Positions 1 to 11,300 of a stretch of 64,000 nt of DNA are shown piece after piece. Origin of the DNA: Primula veris. Lineage: Eukaryota > Streptophyta > Magnoliopsida > Ericales > Primulaceae. The stretch spans positions 31,854,702 through 31,918,701 of the forward strand of contig OY821743.1 of the NCBI GenBank assembly GCA_963682055.1. The letters run 5' to 3'. The notes below the pieces were generated by a model, which saw only the letters and a program-made list of their open reading frames with translations, made no database searches and was not told the DNA's origin. Positions within the stretch are counted from its first letter, which is position 1. Each line of letters opens with the position of its first letter. The translations under genes were made by a program, and so were the position numbers.

Positions 1-695
1 GAAAAACAAGACCGAAGTAACGTTCTCGACAAACCGAACATGACTCCCCCGACATGGAAACCACGCCGAGGAAGTCAGGGAGCACTTGATAGAACATAAA
101 AATCAGACCCGAATATTTTATTCGGGTCATAATCAACCCACTTTACAAATGGGTATCCAACACTTAAATGGGTCATCTCATACTTTTTATAGGAATTGAG
201 TTGCTACTACCAAAAGCCCAAGCCCACTCAAAGGGGGACCCTTGTCTGAAAAATCCCTGAGATGAAGACATTTGTCAGTATCCTAGAAGGCGCAGTTGCC
301 TATAAATAGCCAACTACCCCTCCTAGAAAAAGGCCCAGAAAATCTATCCAAAAAATATAGAGAGAAGTTAAGAAAAGAGAGAAACTAACCAAAGCATATC
401 ACTTCGAGAAATAAACCGAGAAAAGACAGCCGAGCACCGAATAAAAGAGGAGAAAGATCAAGACGAGAGATTAAATAGTTATATCGAGCATAATTGTAAA
501 ACCGAAATACTAATCCGAGCAAATGTAATAGTCCGAACAAGGACAATAATCCGAGCAATAATAAAGATCAGGAAGTATCATTTATTCACGGTTGATTTAC
601 CATTATATCATTGTTGAAAAGCCTAACGTGACCGACCAAAGTTATGGCTTTATCACAGGGCGAGAACCATTCTCGTTATACTGCTCTATTTATTA
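1..695. mobile_element. LTR-like sequence, probable retrotransposon remnant (cut by window edge)
   Basis: The stretch looks like a long terminal repeat: a promoter-like TATAAATAG at about 301-309, a purine-rich transcribed-leader-like stretch after it, and many short CCGA-containing repeats (CCGAGCA, CCGAACA) between about 400 and 560. No reading frame of note is present. I see no primer-binding site, polypurine tract or matching second LTR in the window, so the ends, orientation and superfamily are not established. It could equally be a TRIM or solo LTR. The end at about 695 is approximate. Confidence 0.35.
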
Positions 696-795
696 CATTA
701 ATTCTTAATTAACTTTAAGTTATTGAAAAAGTCTATAGCTAGCTGGCTACCTTTCCATGAACCATTTTTTTTATATAAATTGGTCGATAAACCCA

Positions 796-911
796 CACTA
801 CCAAAAAGCGCACATATACTAACTGCCAAAACCAGTCGTTAAATTGTCGTAACGACCTTATTACAACTTAAATCAGTAATGAAAACTTTAATGAAATAAA
901 AACTTATAGTG
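796..911. mobile_element. CACTA-type MITE candidate
   Basis: The segment starts CACTACCAAAAAGC and ends with TTATAGTG, so both termini read CACTA inward. Flanking trinucleotides are CCA and CTA, a 3-bp target duplication with one mismatch. Inside is a short palindromic motif around CGTTAAATTGTCGTAACG, as is common in subterminal regions of plant CACTA derivatives. At 116 bp it cannot code. The inverted repeat is weak beyond the first five bases, which limits confidence. Confidence 0.4.
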
Positions 912-1888
912 CTAATGAAAAACGCAGTTCTAGTACGCATTCCAGAAAGTTGTTATAACTTTTTCACATCTTGTGCCAGCAATTGATAATTTTTTGAGAT
1001 TTGAAACTTTTATATTCAATACTCCAAAAGACTGTTTTTGATTTTGTGACTGTCAATCAAATCGACGTCACCTTATTTGGAATAAAAATCTTAGTCTTAG
1101 TCTAAATGGAAGTTTCGACCCTTCATCCAATAGTGCAATGAATCATTGTTTTTTGTTGAAAATAACCCACGAAATTTCGTGTAGAGGCACAATGCACCAA
1201 AATCTCATCTATCAGATCTAATCTTGTGAACCCCTAGTATCTCTAGTTACGAAATCAGAGAGGCAGAGAGATTAGATCTACCCTTTCCAAAAAAGAGTAG
1301 TACACCATTGAAAAGTGGGGGAAGAGAAAGATTCGGAAAAAAATCAGTATCTAAAGATCGAGATAGAGATGATTGAAGAACCACGCTATAAAACCCGGAG
1401 TAGAGGGGGGCCGAATCACCACTTCTACTCCAAGACGGATGATGGCTAACAATTTAAAGAAGTCATTTTCATCATGGAAATTTATGTATTTTACTATAAG
1501 TGTCAAAATTATATAGAGAAAAAAGTAACCATTGTTTTCATTGGTGTTTATATATGTTTACGAATGTGTCCCCCTTCTTGAGTGTATATATATGTTTTTT
1601 CTCTCGCTGGTCGGTGTGATCCCTTGATTTAGGAAAAAAATTCCTAAATAATTGGTTTCACTTTGAACCAATCTATTAATATTTGATTACCATGATTTTC
1701 TTACCCACGTTTTGGGTTAAACCCAACAAACACATCATTTGTTAACAAATAACAGCACGTTTGTTAATTTGAAAAAAAAAAAAAAAAACACGTCTGTTAA
1801 TTGAATAGTTTACTTATTTATGACTTTCAACCATGCATTTTGCCAATTCTAACTTTGTGGGCTATGACTTTCAACCATGCATTGCCAG
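912..1888. other. Intergenic, no gene seen; upstream region of the thioesterase gene
   Basis: No coding frame or RNA gene is apparent. The stretch holds a small inverted motif around 1212-1275 (AGATCTAATC with GATTAGATCT), an A-run near 1772-1788, and two copies of TATGACTTTCAACCATGCAT starting at 1819 and 1863 (44-bp spacing), a short tandem duplication just upstream of the TATA box. Confidence 0.5.
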
Positions 1889-1898
1889 TATATATATT
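1889..1898 (+). promoter_or_regulatory. TATA box of the FatB-like gene
   Basis: TATATATATT lies about 130 bases upstream of the ATG. It is followed at a normal distance by a CT-rich leader (the CT run at about 1939-1954) typical of plant 5' untranslated regions. Transcription probably starts near 1920-1930; this is inferred from spacing only. Confidence 0.5.
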
Positions 1899-2029
1899 AA
1901 TGCTCTCATGATACTATAACTCCTACATTCAAACAATATCTCTCTCTCTCTCTCATTAATTAGCCCTCCCCATAGATCTTTCTCAAACTTACTTTCTACA
2001 AAAACTCTAAAAAAGGTTCAATTTGCATC

Positions 2030-3151
2030 ATGGCTGCTACTCTTACAAACCTTCCAATCGCATCATTTTCACATGAAACTTCAAAATCTGCATTTACGAG
2101 AAGTTTAAACTTTAAATCTAATATTCGTAACCCTAGCAAAATAAATTGCACTTCACTTAAGACTAGAGACGGTGAGGTCTCATCCCCTTCTTCTTCTTCA
2201 TCTTCCTCCATAAGTTTTTTGAAGTACCTACAAGATTGGAACATGCTTGCCACCCCCACAGGAACGATATTCGAAGAAACTAAGGAAACCCAATTATTCG
2301 ACGATGAGTTTGGCTTGAACTCTGGAAAATTTGTTGAGAATGGTCTTGTTTTCAGACAAAACTTCTCCATTAGATCCTATGAAATTGGAGCTGATGGTAG
2401 GGTTTCACTAGAGACACTGATGAATCATTTACAAGAGGCGGGGCTCAACCACATGAAACTTGCGGGTCTTCTTGGTGACGGGTTAGGTTCAACCCCTGAG
2501 ATGACCAAACGTAAACTTATTTGGGTGGCCACTAAAGTACAACTTGTCCTTGATCGTTATCCCACTTGGGGTGATGATGTGGTGATAGACAACTGGATAG
2601 TTCCCTCGGAAAAAAATTGTATGAGACGTGATTCAGTTATTCGCGACAGCAAAACGGGAGAGATTTTAATAAGAGCAACTAGCAATTGGGTGATAATGAA
2701 TAAAGAAACCCGAAGATTATCGAGAATACCAGAAGAAGTTAGAGCAGAAATGAGTCCGTATTTGATAGATCGCGAGCCTATTATAGTAGACAATACTAAC
2801 AATTTACCAAAAATTGATGAAAACACATCAGACTCTATCGTGACAGGGTTGAAACCAAGATGGAGTGATCTTGACATTAACCAACACGTTAACAACTCGA
2901 AGTATATTGGTTGGGTACTTGAGAGTGCACCTCAGGCTATCCTTGAAAATCATGACATTTCACGTGTCACAATGGAATACAGAAGGGAGTGTCATAGGGA
3001 TAGCAAGATAGAGTCGTTAACTGCTGTAAGTGGTGGTGTTGCTTGTGATTTTAACGATTTGAGTAACGTTGAGTGCCATCACATGCTTAGGCTGGAAGGT
3101 GGTGCCGAGGTGATGAAAGCTAGAACGGAATGGAGACCGAGAAGTACTTGA
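2030..3151 (+). CDS. Acyl-ACP thioesterase, FatB type, single exon
   Basis: Predicted plastid enzyme that hydrolyses acyl-ACP and so ends fatty-acid chain growth, releasing a free fatty acid for export. The 373-residue frame has a Ser/Thr-rich, transit-peptide-like leader (about 1-60) followed by two hotdog domains. Family landmarks are NFSIRSYEIGADG at 111-123, the LLGDG segment near 147-151, MRRD at 198-201, WSDLDINQHVNN at 278-289 and EYRREC at 316-321. The family's catalytic residues are present: Asp282, Asn284, His286, Glu320 and Cys321, with the usual 35-residue His-Cys spacing. The start at 2030 has a good context (A at -3, G at +4), and AATAAA follows at 3168. Two oddities: the gene has no intron, while typical FatB genes have several, and the hydrophobic Trp-rich segment normally between the leader and the first hotdog domain is replaced by a short acidic stretch (about 80-95). 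Substrate chain length cannot be read from the sequence. It may be a retrocopy that is still open. Confidence 0.9.
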   Translation: MAATLTNLPIASFSHETSKSAFTRSLNFKSNIRNPSKINCTSLKTRDGEVSSPSSSSSSSISFLKYLQDWNMLATPTGTIFEETKETQLFDDEFGLNSGKFVENGLVFRQNFSIRSYEIGADGRVSLETLMNHLQEAGLNHMKLAGLLGDGLGSTPEMTKRKLIWVATKVQLVLDRYPTWGDDVVIDNWIVPSEKNCMRRDSVIRDSKTGEILIRATSNWVIMNKETRRLSRIPEEVRAEMSPYLIDREPIIVDNTNNLPKIDENTSDSIVTGLKPRWSDLDINQHVNNSKYIGWVLESAPQAILENHDISRVTMEYRRECHRDSKIESLTAVSGGVACDFNDLSNVECHHMLRLEGGAEVMKARTEWRPRST

Positions 3152-5373
3152 AGGCCTATCACAGTTAAATAAAAAGTAACTGTTCGAGGACTATGAATTT
3201 GTAAATGATTCTGATAAATATTATTTCATTGTTGTTATCGAAATCTGATCAACAACGTTTATGAAGAAAAAAAAAACTTTCAATAGTAGTCACCGGTAGC
3301 TCATGTCTTAAAGCAATTCTGTCTGATTAGATGGTTATGATAATTGATATAGATCTTAAAGGAATGGAAGACTTGTCTAATTATTCTTGACATTTAGGGA
3401 ATGGAAGACATAAAATATAGATCTTAATAACAACAGCAAAGAACTAAAGGAAAGAAAATTCCAGATGATAATAACGTCACACTACAATAAATTGTAAGAA
3501 CTAAAGACCAATTACACAATTCAAAATTTTAGATTTAAAATTTTAGATTTAGGGATAAAAGTACTTTTATCTAATATTTAGAGACCATTTTGGGTCTTGA
3601 TTATATATAACATATGCCCCTGAGGCCTATATTGTGTAAATAAAGTGCTAAGACAAGATTAAATGATACTAATATGAAGATTTTTCATCATATATATTTG
3701 GATAGGAACAAAATTCAAATAAATTTAAAATACCATCTATTGTAGTTTTGAAAGCTAAATACTAGTAGTATACACAAGTAATCAAAACAAACGATTGAGT
3801 CTTAGTTTTTGATTTTTACATACGGTATCATACATGCATGGGCCTAGATTTAGATTTAAAAAGGTAAAATAAATAAATTGTTCTAAGTCTTATACGGGAA
3901 GTGGTCAATCTTTTTCAAGATACCTTGAGTCTTTGTATATTTTTAAACATGATGATGATCATATGCTAATTAGCAAAAATTGTAAGTACATTAATTAGCT
4001 TTTTCGTGAAGAATTTATTTTCTATAATATGGGTGAAAATGAATTGTTTACTTCATTAAACTAATGGAGAAATCATTTTTTTTCCTGATTCTTATTTCGT
4101 GAAGAACTGTTTGTAAGTAGTTATTAGATAAATAGGGGGGGAGGGGTTCATCTGCATTTTTATTTTTGTAAAATTAATAAATAAAAATATGGGTTTTCCC
4201 AAAAATTAAGATAAAAAAAATAGTTCTTAGATGAGCATTTGGAAGCATAGCATGTGAATCTCATTAATTATAAGCATGTAATGAACATTAAAGATACTAT
4301 TAATTAACCTACCCTCCATGCATAACTTAGCATTTGCGTTATAGAAGGAAAATGCAAACTTGCCAAAATATCTGGAATTGGGAGTGAATACAGACAAGTT
4401 GTATTATTTTAAAAAAGATACTACTATTATAAGATATACATACCCCACTTGTGTCAACACTCGCTATCTAGCTAGGTACCAAAAACACTTTTGCCGTTGA
4501 AGTATGACTTGATCAAAATGTACATATATAATACCTAGACTTAGTTAAGTCAATTTTATATAAGTAAGAAATGATATATTATAGATCTTCACAGTATCCG
4601 ACGGAGAAGCCAAGAATGGAATATGCTTGTGTCAAAATTCAAATCAACTATTAAATTAAGTAAAATAAAAAATATGTGATGTTAAATCATCGTTTTTAAC
4701 ATGTTTTAGTGAAAATATATAATGATAAATTAGAAATTTAAAAAATATGGAAGTATCATCGCCCCCGATGTTATCCATTTAGCTTACCCGGCCAATATCC
4801 ATATACTTGCGGCCGGGTCAAAGTATGAGAGGTTGACATACTGCATGTATGTAAACGTATGACTGATAAGTGAAAAGTTGCACTTTATTTACTTTGATTT
4901 CAGCAACGTAGGGCTATCACGTCTTTAAGTTCACATGATGTGTGTTTGCTGTTTGTGTTTGACTATGTACGTCTAATCAAATGGAAAATTTGGATACAGT
5001 TACAGTGAGAATATATAAAAGAGATAGAGAGTATAGACATATTAAATATAATATTTTGATCTTTTCCTTAATTATTTACCAAATACAGTTTATGTGAAAA
5101 GCCTATCATGCTTATTACCTTTTGTCTTAATGTTAATATTAAATTTCGGTTTGGCTATGAGTGGCTCCGGGACTTTATATAAGCATTTAATAACATTTTA
5201 ATATTGTTTTGTAGGAGTATCAAATTACAAACATAAGTTGCATTTATAATCATGAAATTTGAATATATTACAATATGTAAAATTGAAACGAGTTTGATAA
5301 CGAGTGTCCTGTAGCATCGTTTAAACATTTAATATCTTTCCAAGATCAATTTGTATTTAATGCAAAAATAGTA
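3152..5373. other. Intergenic, no gene seen
   Basis: AT-rich DNA without a convincing coding frame. It begins with the thioesterase 3' region (AATAAA at 3168-3173; a ten-A run at 3267-3276 that could be a relic poly(A)). A 16-base motif containing AAATTTTAGATTTA is doubled near 3521-3552. Nothing else could be assigned. Confidence 0.5.
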
Positions 5374-5608
5374 CTATTTTCGTTCCCAATTAATTGTACA
5401 TTACAAAACTACGTGTAATTTTGATCGGCCAATAACTTGTATCAAAATTGTCGGAATGAAATTTTTTAAAATTTAATCATATAGTTCAAACATTAAATTA
5501 TATGATTTAGTTTTGAAATTTTTCATTTCGACAATTTTGATACATGTTATAAGTCTGTCAAAATTGTACGTAATTTCGTAGAAGACAATTAATTGAGAAC
5601 GAATTGAG
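5374..5608. mobile_element. Stowaway-like MITE (Tc1/mariner type)
   Basis: The 235-bp element is flanked by TA on both sides (5372-5373 and 5609-5610). Its ends are inverted copies of each other: the left arm reads CGTTCCCAATTAATTG and the right arm gives CGTTCTCAATTAATTG on the opposite strand. The pairing continues far inward (ATCAAAATTGTCG occurs in both arms), so the whole element can fold into a long hairpin. TA target duplication plus terminal and internal inverted repeats fit the Stowaway class. It encodes no protein. Confidence 0.7.
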
Positions 5609-7581
5609 TAATATGTATAATATCTAAATGGTATGTACCTACTACCATATCCCATTATGCCATTACCAAAACTATGTATTTAATTAAGTTAAAAAAAATG
5701 CTATATATGAATTGCTATATTAAACATTTTAGAACATAAAACATACATCCTTAACTAATGCCTAGCCAGCATTGGTTAGTTTTTCCCAAATTGAAATAGA
5801 AACTACCAAAACAATATCTTCATTGTACACAATTCATGAAAACTTGTTTATTTGTCATTACTATTCAATGGCTAGCTATATACGTTGCATTTCTCTTTAA
5901 AGCTTTAAACTTTTTGTTTCTACTTGGACTTCCATGGCATGGGCTTTCTCCCCCCTTAATTAAAAAAAAAAATCTATTTAGAATCCAATAATGTAATTTG
6001 GTTTCAATATACCAAATATTTGAATCAATTTTTAAATCAAAATGGAATGAGCAAGGAAGATGCAATTATGTTCAAAAACTTACTGCTGCATGCGTTCTGA
6101 TTCGCAAATTAATTGACTTTTGGCTGTTTTCAGAATCAAGATATAATTAATCAATAAAGAACAACAAACCCGAAATAAATTTATAAACAAATACTATAAA
6201 ATAAGATTGTAGAAAGTATAAGTTATCAAAGTTCAGTATATCCAATTGATTTATTATTTCATTTTCTTGGAAGGAGAGGCCCAAACCCTTGACCAAATGA
6301 ACGTGTTGGACTCGTTTGTTTGTACTTTTCCAAAACAAATACTGGAATAATTTTAGGTGGAGTATGTGTAAGTATTTCAGTTGTTTTGATATATAGAAGT
6401 CAAAATATTATTGCCTTAGCTTAAAAAATGCATAGTTAATAGGGAATGTAATCATTTAGTACATATTTTGATACTTAATTAATTATTAAATATTAATTAA
6501 TACTCCGAATAAAGGAGGAATCAAGTACTTCGGACAAGGAAAAAAAAACTGCGTCTCTTTTTTAGATACAAACAAGATGTTTTCAGTATTGTCAAACAAA
6601 CTAATCATAGAGATAAATTAAATAATATACCATGTATTTGTCATACTCCCACAAAATATATCAAATAACATATCCAGTTCATATGTCTCTCCACATTTTT
6701 ATAAGTTTGTTCTCCTTTAATTAATTATCGTTTCAAGTTCTAGATAAACATTAATGCTAGCTACTAGCTAGAATCTAATATTCAGGTAATTTTCAAAACG
6801 GTTCAGTGCCTCTCCTATCGTTGCAAAGTCTAACTATACCATTTTGGTAATATATTGTTATCTAACGACAGTTTTTGTGACAGATTGAAGACACTCTAGT
6901 AGACCGGTGATGACTTTGAAACAAACTTCTAGCTAGTGGCAGATTGGCATTTACCTAAATTAACTTTAATTTTGTTTTGAAAATTCTTTTATATTTCAGT
7001 TTTCTTATAAATATTAAATAATTCTTCATTCTCACTGGCAAACTCTATCAGAGAGGTATACTCAGATTCTCAACCACGGTTTACCCTCACTTACAATTTT
7101 TTTACTTTTCGTTAATTTCATTTACAAGCTGTTTTTTTTTTCAAATTCTTATGATTTTTAAATAATTAAAGAAGGCGTCTCAAGCCTACAACACGACCAA
7201 GTTAGCATTCCATAAACTAATAAGATATTTTCAGCAGCTTCTCTATAATTTTACATTGTGATTAAGATACATACGATCCTTTTTCTTGTTTCATTGTCTT
7301 ATAAGCCTTGGACGACGTATTCTTGCTTTTGTTTTCGTAAACAAATATATCATAATATGATGACATATTTGAAGTAATATAGACTTATACTATCATGTTT
7401 GACCAACGACATTAATTAGCTGCAAAATTTACACGTTGTTTGTACTTTTTTTGTCATCAATATTCGTTATCCTATTGGATGTTTCATCGAAAGAGCATCT
7501 AATTGGAAACAAAAAATTTGATAACTCCATTTAAATATTATTACTTATATAAAATATGCGGTACAAAAACACATATAAAAA
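5609..7581. other. Intergenic, no gene seen
   Basis: AT-rich spacer between the MITE and the tRNA gene. Short open frames occur, but none has codon structure, splice borders or family motifs that would support a gene. Confidence 0.5.
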
Positions 7582-7654
7582 GGTCGCGTGGCCTAATGGA
7601 TAAGGTGCTCGCCTCCGGAGCGGGAGATTGTGGGTTCGAGTCCCACCGTGATCG
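7582..7654 (+). tRNA. tRNA-Arg (anticodon CCG)
   Basis: The 73-base sequence folds as a full cloverleaf. The acceptor stem is GGTCGCG with CGTGATC (two G-U pairs), discriminator G. The D arm contains TGGCCTAATGGATAAGG (A box). The anticodon stem is CTCGC/GCGGG around the loop CTCCGGA, giving anticodon CCG, which reads CGG (Arg). The T arm is GTGGG-TTCGAGT-CCCAC (B box). A T5 run at 7655-7659 is a normal Pol III terminator. Upstream DNA is A-rich with CAA motifs, as is usual for plant tRNA genes. There is no intron and the CCA tail is not encoded. Confidence 0.95.
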
Positions 7655-8343
7655 TTTTTCATTTTTTTTCATTTTTAATCTCACTGGGAAAAAAACCGAG
7701 TTCACTAGCTTTGTTCTGAAAATTCTAAACTTTTGTAGCTTTCAATTTAGACTATCAGTGTTAGTTAGCTTACATCTAAAGTTGGAAATCCGGTTATGCC
7801 ATGTCTTTTAACATTGAGGGAATATTTCATTACAACCAACCGATCTCGAATAAAAGAGTTCAATACTAATTCCGAATGAGAGGAGAGCCGGCCCTTTGTC
7901 TAGTCATGGCAGCCAGCCCACTCGGGTTACGATCCCAAAGTTTTTTTTGTTTTTGAAAATAACTATACAAAATGGTGAGATTTTTTGTGTCCGATAAACA
8001 CGCAAGGGTGAAATTTTCTATCCGGACTAAGGTGTTGGGAACTTTGAGCCGGCACTGAATGAGATTAAAGTTGCAACAGTTGTTCTAAACATCACGACAA
8101 CAGAAGTAGGAAACGATTCACAAGAGTCGGACAATAATTTGACGTTCTCAAAGCTAGTTTGAAATATTTGCATAAAAGAGGGTTTCGTAAACTTTTGAGT
8201 CTCCAAAAAGCACCAGTGGTGCATTTACTTTTTTTGCTTTCAAGTGTTTTCCTCTAAAAATTCCCAGTCCAAATGGAATTATTGAACCACAATCAGTAAC
8301 TTAATATTTTGTAAGAGCAAATATTAGATTTGTTTATCAAGTT
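7655..8343. other. Intergenic between the tRNA gene and the 3' end of the SDR gene
   Basis: Apart from the T-run terminator of the tRNA, no gene is visible. The last few hundred bases probably include the 3' untranslated region of the minus-strand SDR gene, whose stop codon is at 8344-8346. Confidence 0.45.
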
Positions 8344-11300
8344 TTAGGAAGAAATAGAGGACAAGGATTGAAGCTTAGAAACAATGGAATCTATAGCAGA
8401 ATGGGAACTCTTGGTTGCTGCAAGCATGAGGTGTTTTGAAGCTTCCGCTCTATCAAAATAGAATGAGCCTGATAACAATTTATCTTTTGGCTGTAAAGCC
8501 AGCCAAAGCACAGTGTCGGCACCTTCTTCGCTTGTTCTGAGTTTTCCTTCAAACCTGAAATAGCAATTTAGCAGTGTAAAATCATTGTAAATGGTCTTAA
8601 TTACTACACGTGTAAATATTATACTACTATAAAAGTTGTTTTGGACTTACGATTTTGAAAAACTAGGTAAACTTTTCGAAACTCCTGGTGTCTCGGCCCA
8701 ACCTGGGTGCATGGAGTAGAATCCTACCCCTTTATCTTTGTACTTATCAGCCCATTTTTCCGTCAAGGCCACCTAATTTTTGGAACATGGATGAAAAAGA
8801 AAAAAATATAGTTTGATACTGACCAAAACATAAATATCTTCCAGATTTTATAATAGGATTTATATATATATATAGGAATGTGATATGATAGAAAGCTGTG
8901 AAAACATAAGACATCTGGGCCTTCCACATGAATCATAATGAGTCCATGATATTTTTTGTGGTGAAGTTGCAAGAAAACCGCAAATCAAAAATAAGTAAAG
9001 AACCCCAAATTATCTACTATACACATTACACAAGACTTTAGAGATTTGAAAGGTAGTCGAACTTGATAGAAGGAGAAAATTTTAACTATAGATGAAACAA
9101 AGAGTAAACCACCATATTTTAGCTGCTGATCAAGAGCTTAGAATGTTTCTATGAAGGCCAACCACACCAAAGGAAGTATGCTCACATGTTTTATTTAGAG
9201 TTTATACATAAGAAAGTTGGTAACATAAGTAGCAAGGTTGAACTGAGAAGATCTCAGCCAGTCTGGAATAAGATATATTTGGGAAAAAGCTAGATTATGT
9301 TTCATAGCACAAAAATGAGAAACAAATAATCAAAAGCAAAATCAGAAGCAACTAAAAAGGCATAGTAATAATAATAATATAAACCTGGACTCTCTTGTTT
9401 CGAGCATATTGATCAACTCCGTCAAATTTACTGCTGCTATACTGCGACAAGAATGATTTGCAACGTAGCGAGTATTCAATTAGAGTTTCTCAGGAGCCAA
9501 TCACCAAAGATAATCACACATCAATCATTTTTAAAGATATAGATGCAAACCTGTAAATCCTCAGTCAAGGGAGCAGTGTACATACCACCTGATGCAACAG
9601 TAATAACTCGAGCATCTGGTGCAGCTTTTTCCAAGAGGGGCAACATTAATTCGGTCATGGTATAAGTGCCCAACACATTTACCGCAAAATTTAACTCGTA
9701 TCTGTTTTAGAAAAACATACATAAAAATAACTCTTAGTTTCAGAATGTGACAACTATGGAATTTCGAACAAAAAATAGATCATTTTACCCTTCTGAAGTG
9801 GTGACACGATTATTCTCAAGCAAGCCAGCATTGTTAACCTTAAAGGCATAACATAAGAAGAAAAATTTCAAATCCATAAGCAAAAAAATAATAAATAAAC
9901 CTTGGAAAGAGCATTTTAAGTAGAGGGATATAAAATTAATCTTAAAGAGAAGATTACCAAAACATGAACTGGGACATCCTTCGATGAAAATCTGGAAGTA
10001 AATGCCTTGATGTCACTAACAGATGAAAGATCACATACCTGAAATCTATAATTGATAAGCATCTAAACAACAATAGTTCCTCTTCCTCGTATCTTACTCC
10101 ATCAAATTGATAAGTGTGATTGTTACAGCTCTTAAAGATACTAAATAAAAACGTCTGATAGACTGTTTGCCGAAACTGGGAAGGAAATAAATACAAAATG
10201 TGCACCTAATTAAGAAGAAGAGATTTTTAATACCTCCAAATAAACATTTTCATTGTTGGTCGTTGACTGGATTTTAGACCGAGCATCTTGTCCTCTCTCC
10301 TTGTTACGGCAAACCATGTATACATTTGCACCTCTACAGAAATAATGTTCATAGCATTAAAACAAAGAGAGGTAGACATATAGGCTAAAAATATTCCAAA
10401 AACTAAAAATCATGCTATTTGTTAATAACATAACTAACTGCACCTAGAAGCAAGGCCTTGCGCAGTTGCGAAACCAATGCCAGAATTTGCTCCAGTAACT
10501 ATACAATTCTTTCCTTCTATTCTTGTTTCCATATCTGCGGGGTTAAAGTTTTTTGAATGTTCCCTGAAAATTGAGTAAATCACCTTTAGAAACTGTTTAA
10601 GGTAAAACCAACATAAACCCTCATCAGGTAAATGAATGAAAGGCATATCAGCACGGCAACCAAAATTCCGTACCTAATACGCTAAAATTGTCAACAACAA
10701 AACCAAATGTATGTGTACATAAAAAATATATACGTCTAAGTCATACAGGATGCTAGAATTTTTGTACTCAAGTGTATCCACAAAGAGCGATGAAGATCAA
10801 ACACAAATTACTCGCTCTTCATTAGCTAAACCACAACAATTTACAGTATATGAATCCGAGGACTAGATTGGGGAAAACAAACAATCAAAAGTGACACCAA
10901 TACGCTTAGGTACAGGAAAACATGAATACTAGCCAATCAAAATAACTCTCTCGCAATAAAAATGGCTAAATTAGAATGAGAGCCATATGGTATCAGATAA
11001 AGGATCAATATTCGAAGGCAGGGGAGGGTTTAGTAACGTTCCGTCTATGTTCTATTATCTGAAGGGTTCATATCAGCACAACAACCAATTTTCCTTAATT
11101 AAGACGGTACAATTGTCACAACAAAACCATAAGTATGTGTACATTAAAATATATACGTCTAAGTCATACAGGATGCTAGAGAACTGTTATACTTGAGAAG
11201 GTCGGCAAAATTATGGAAATTAATAAATCAGAAATTTTAAAAATAAAAAATAAAGAATACATTGTAAGTGCGAAAAGTGTACCACAAAGAGCGATGAAGA

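Noticed and set aside
1996..2370. 124-codon minus-strand frame opposite the thioesterase gene
   Set aside because: It is a shadow of the strongly supported thioesterase reading frame.
7503..7811. 102-codon plus-strand frame over the tRNA gene
   Set aside because: It runs straight through the tRNA-Arg gene and its Pol III terminator, so it is a chance frame.
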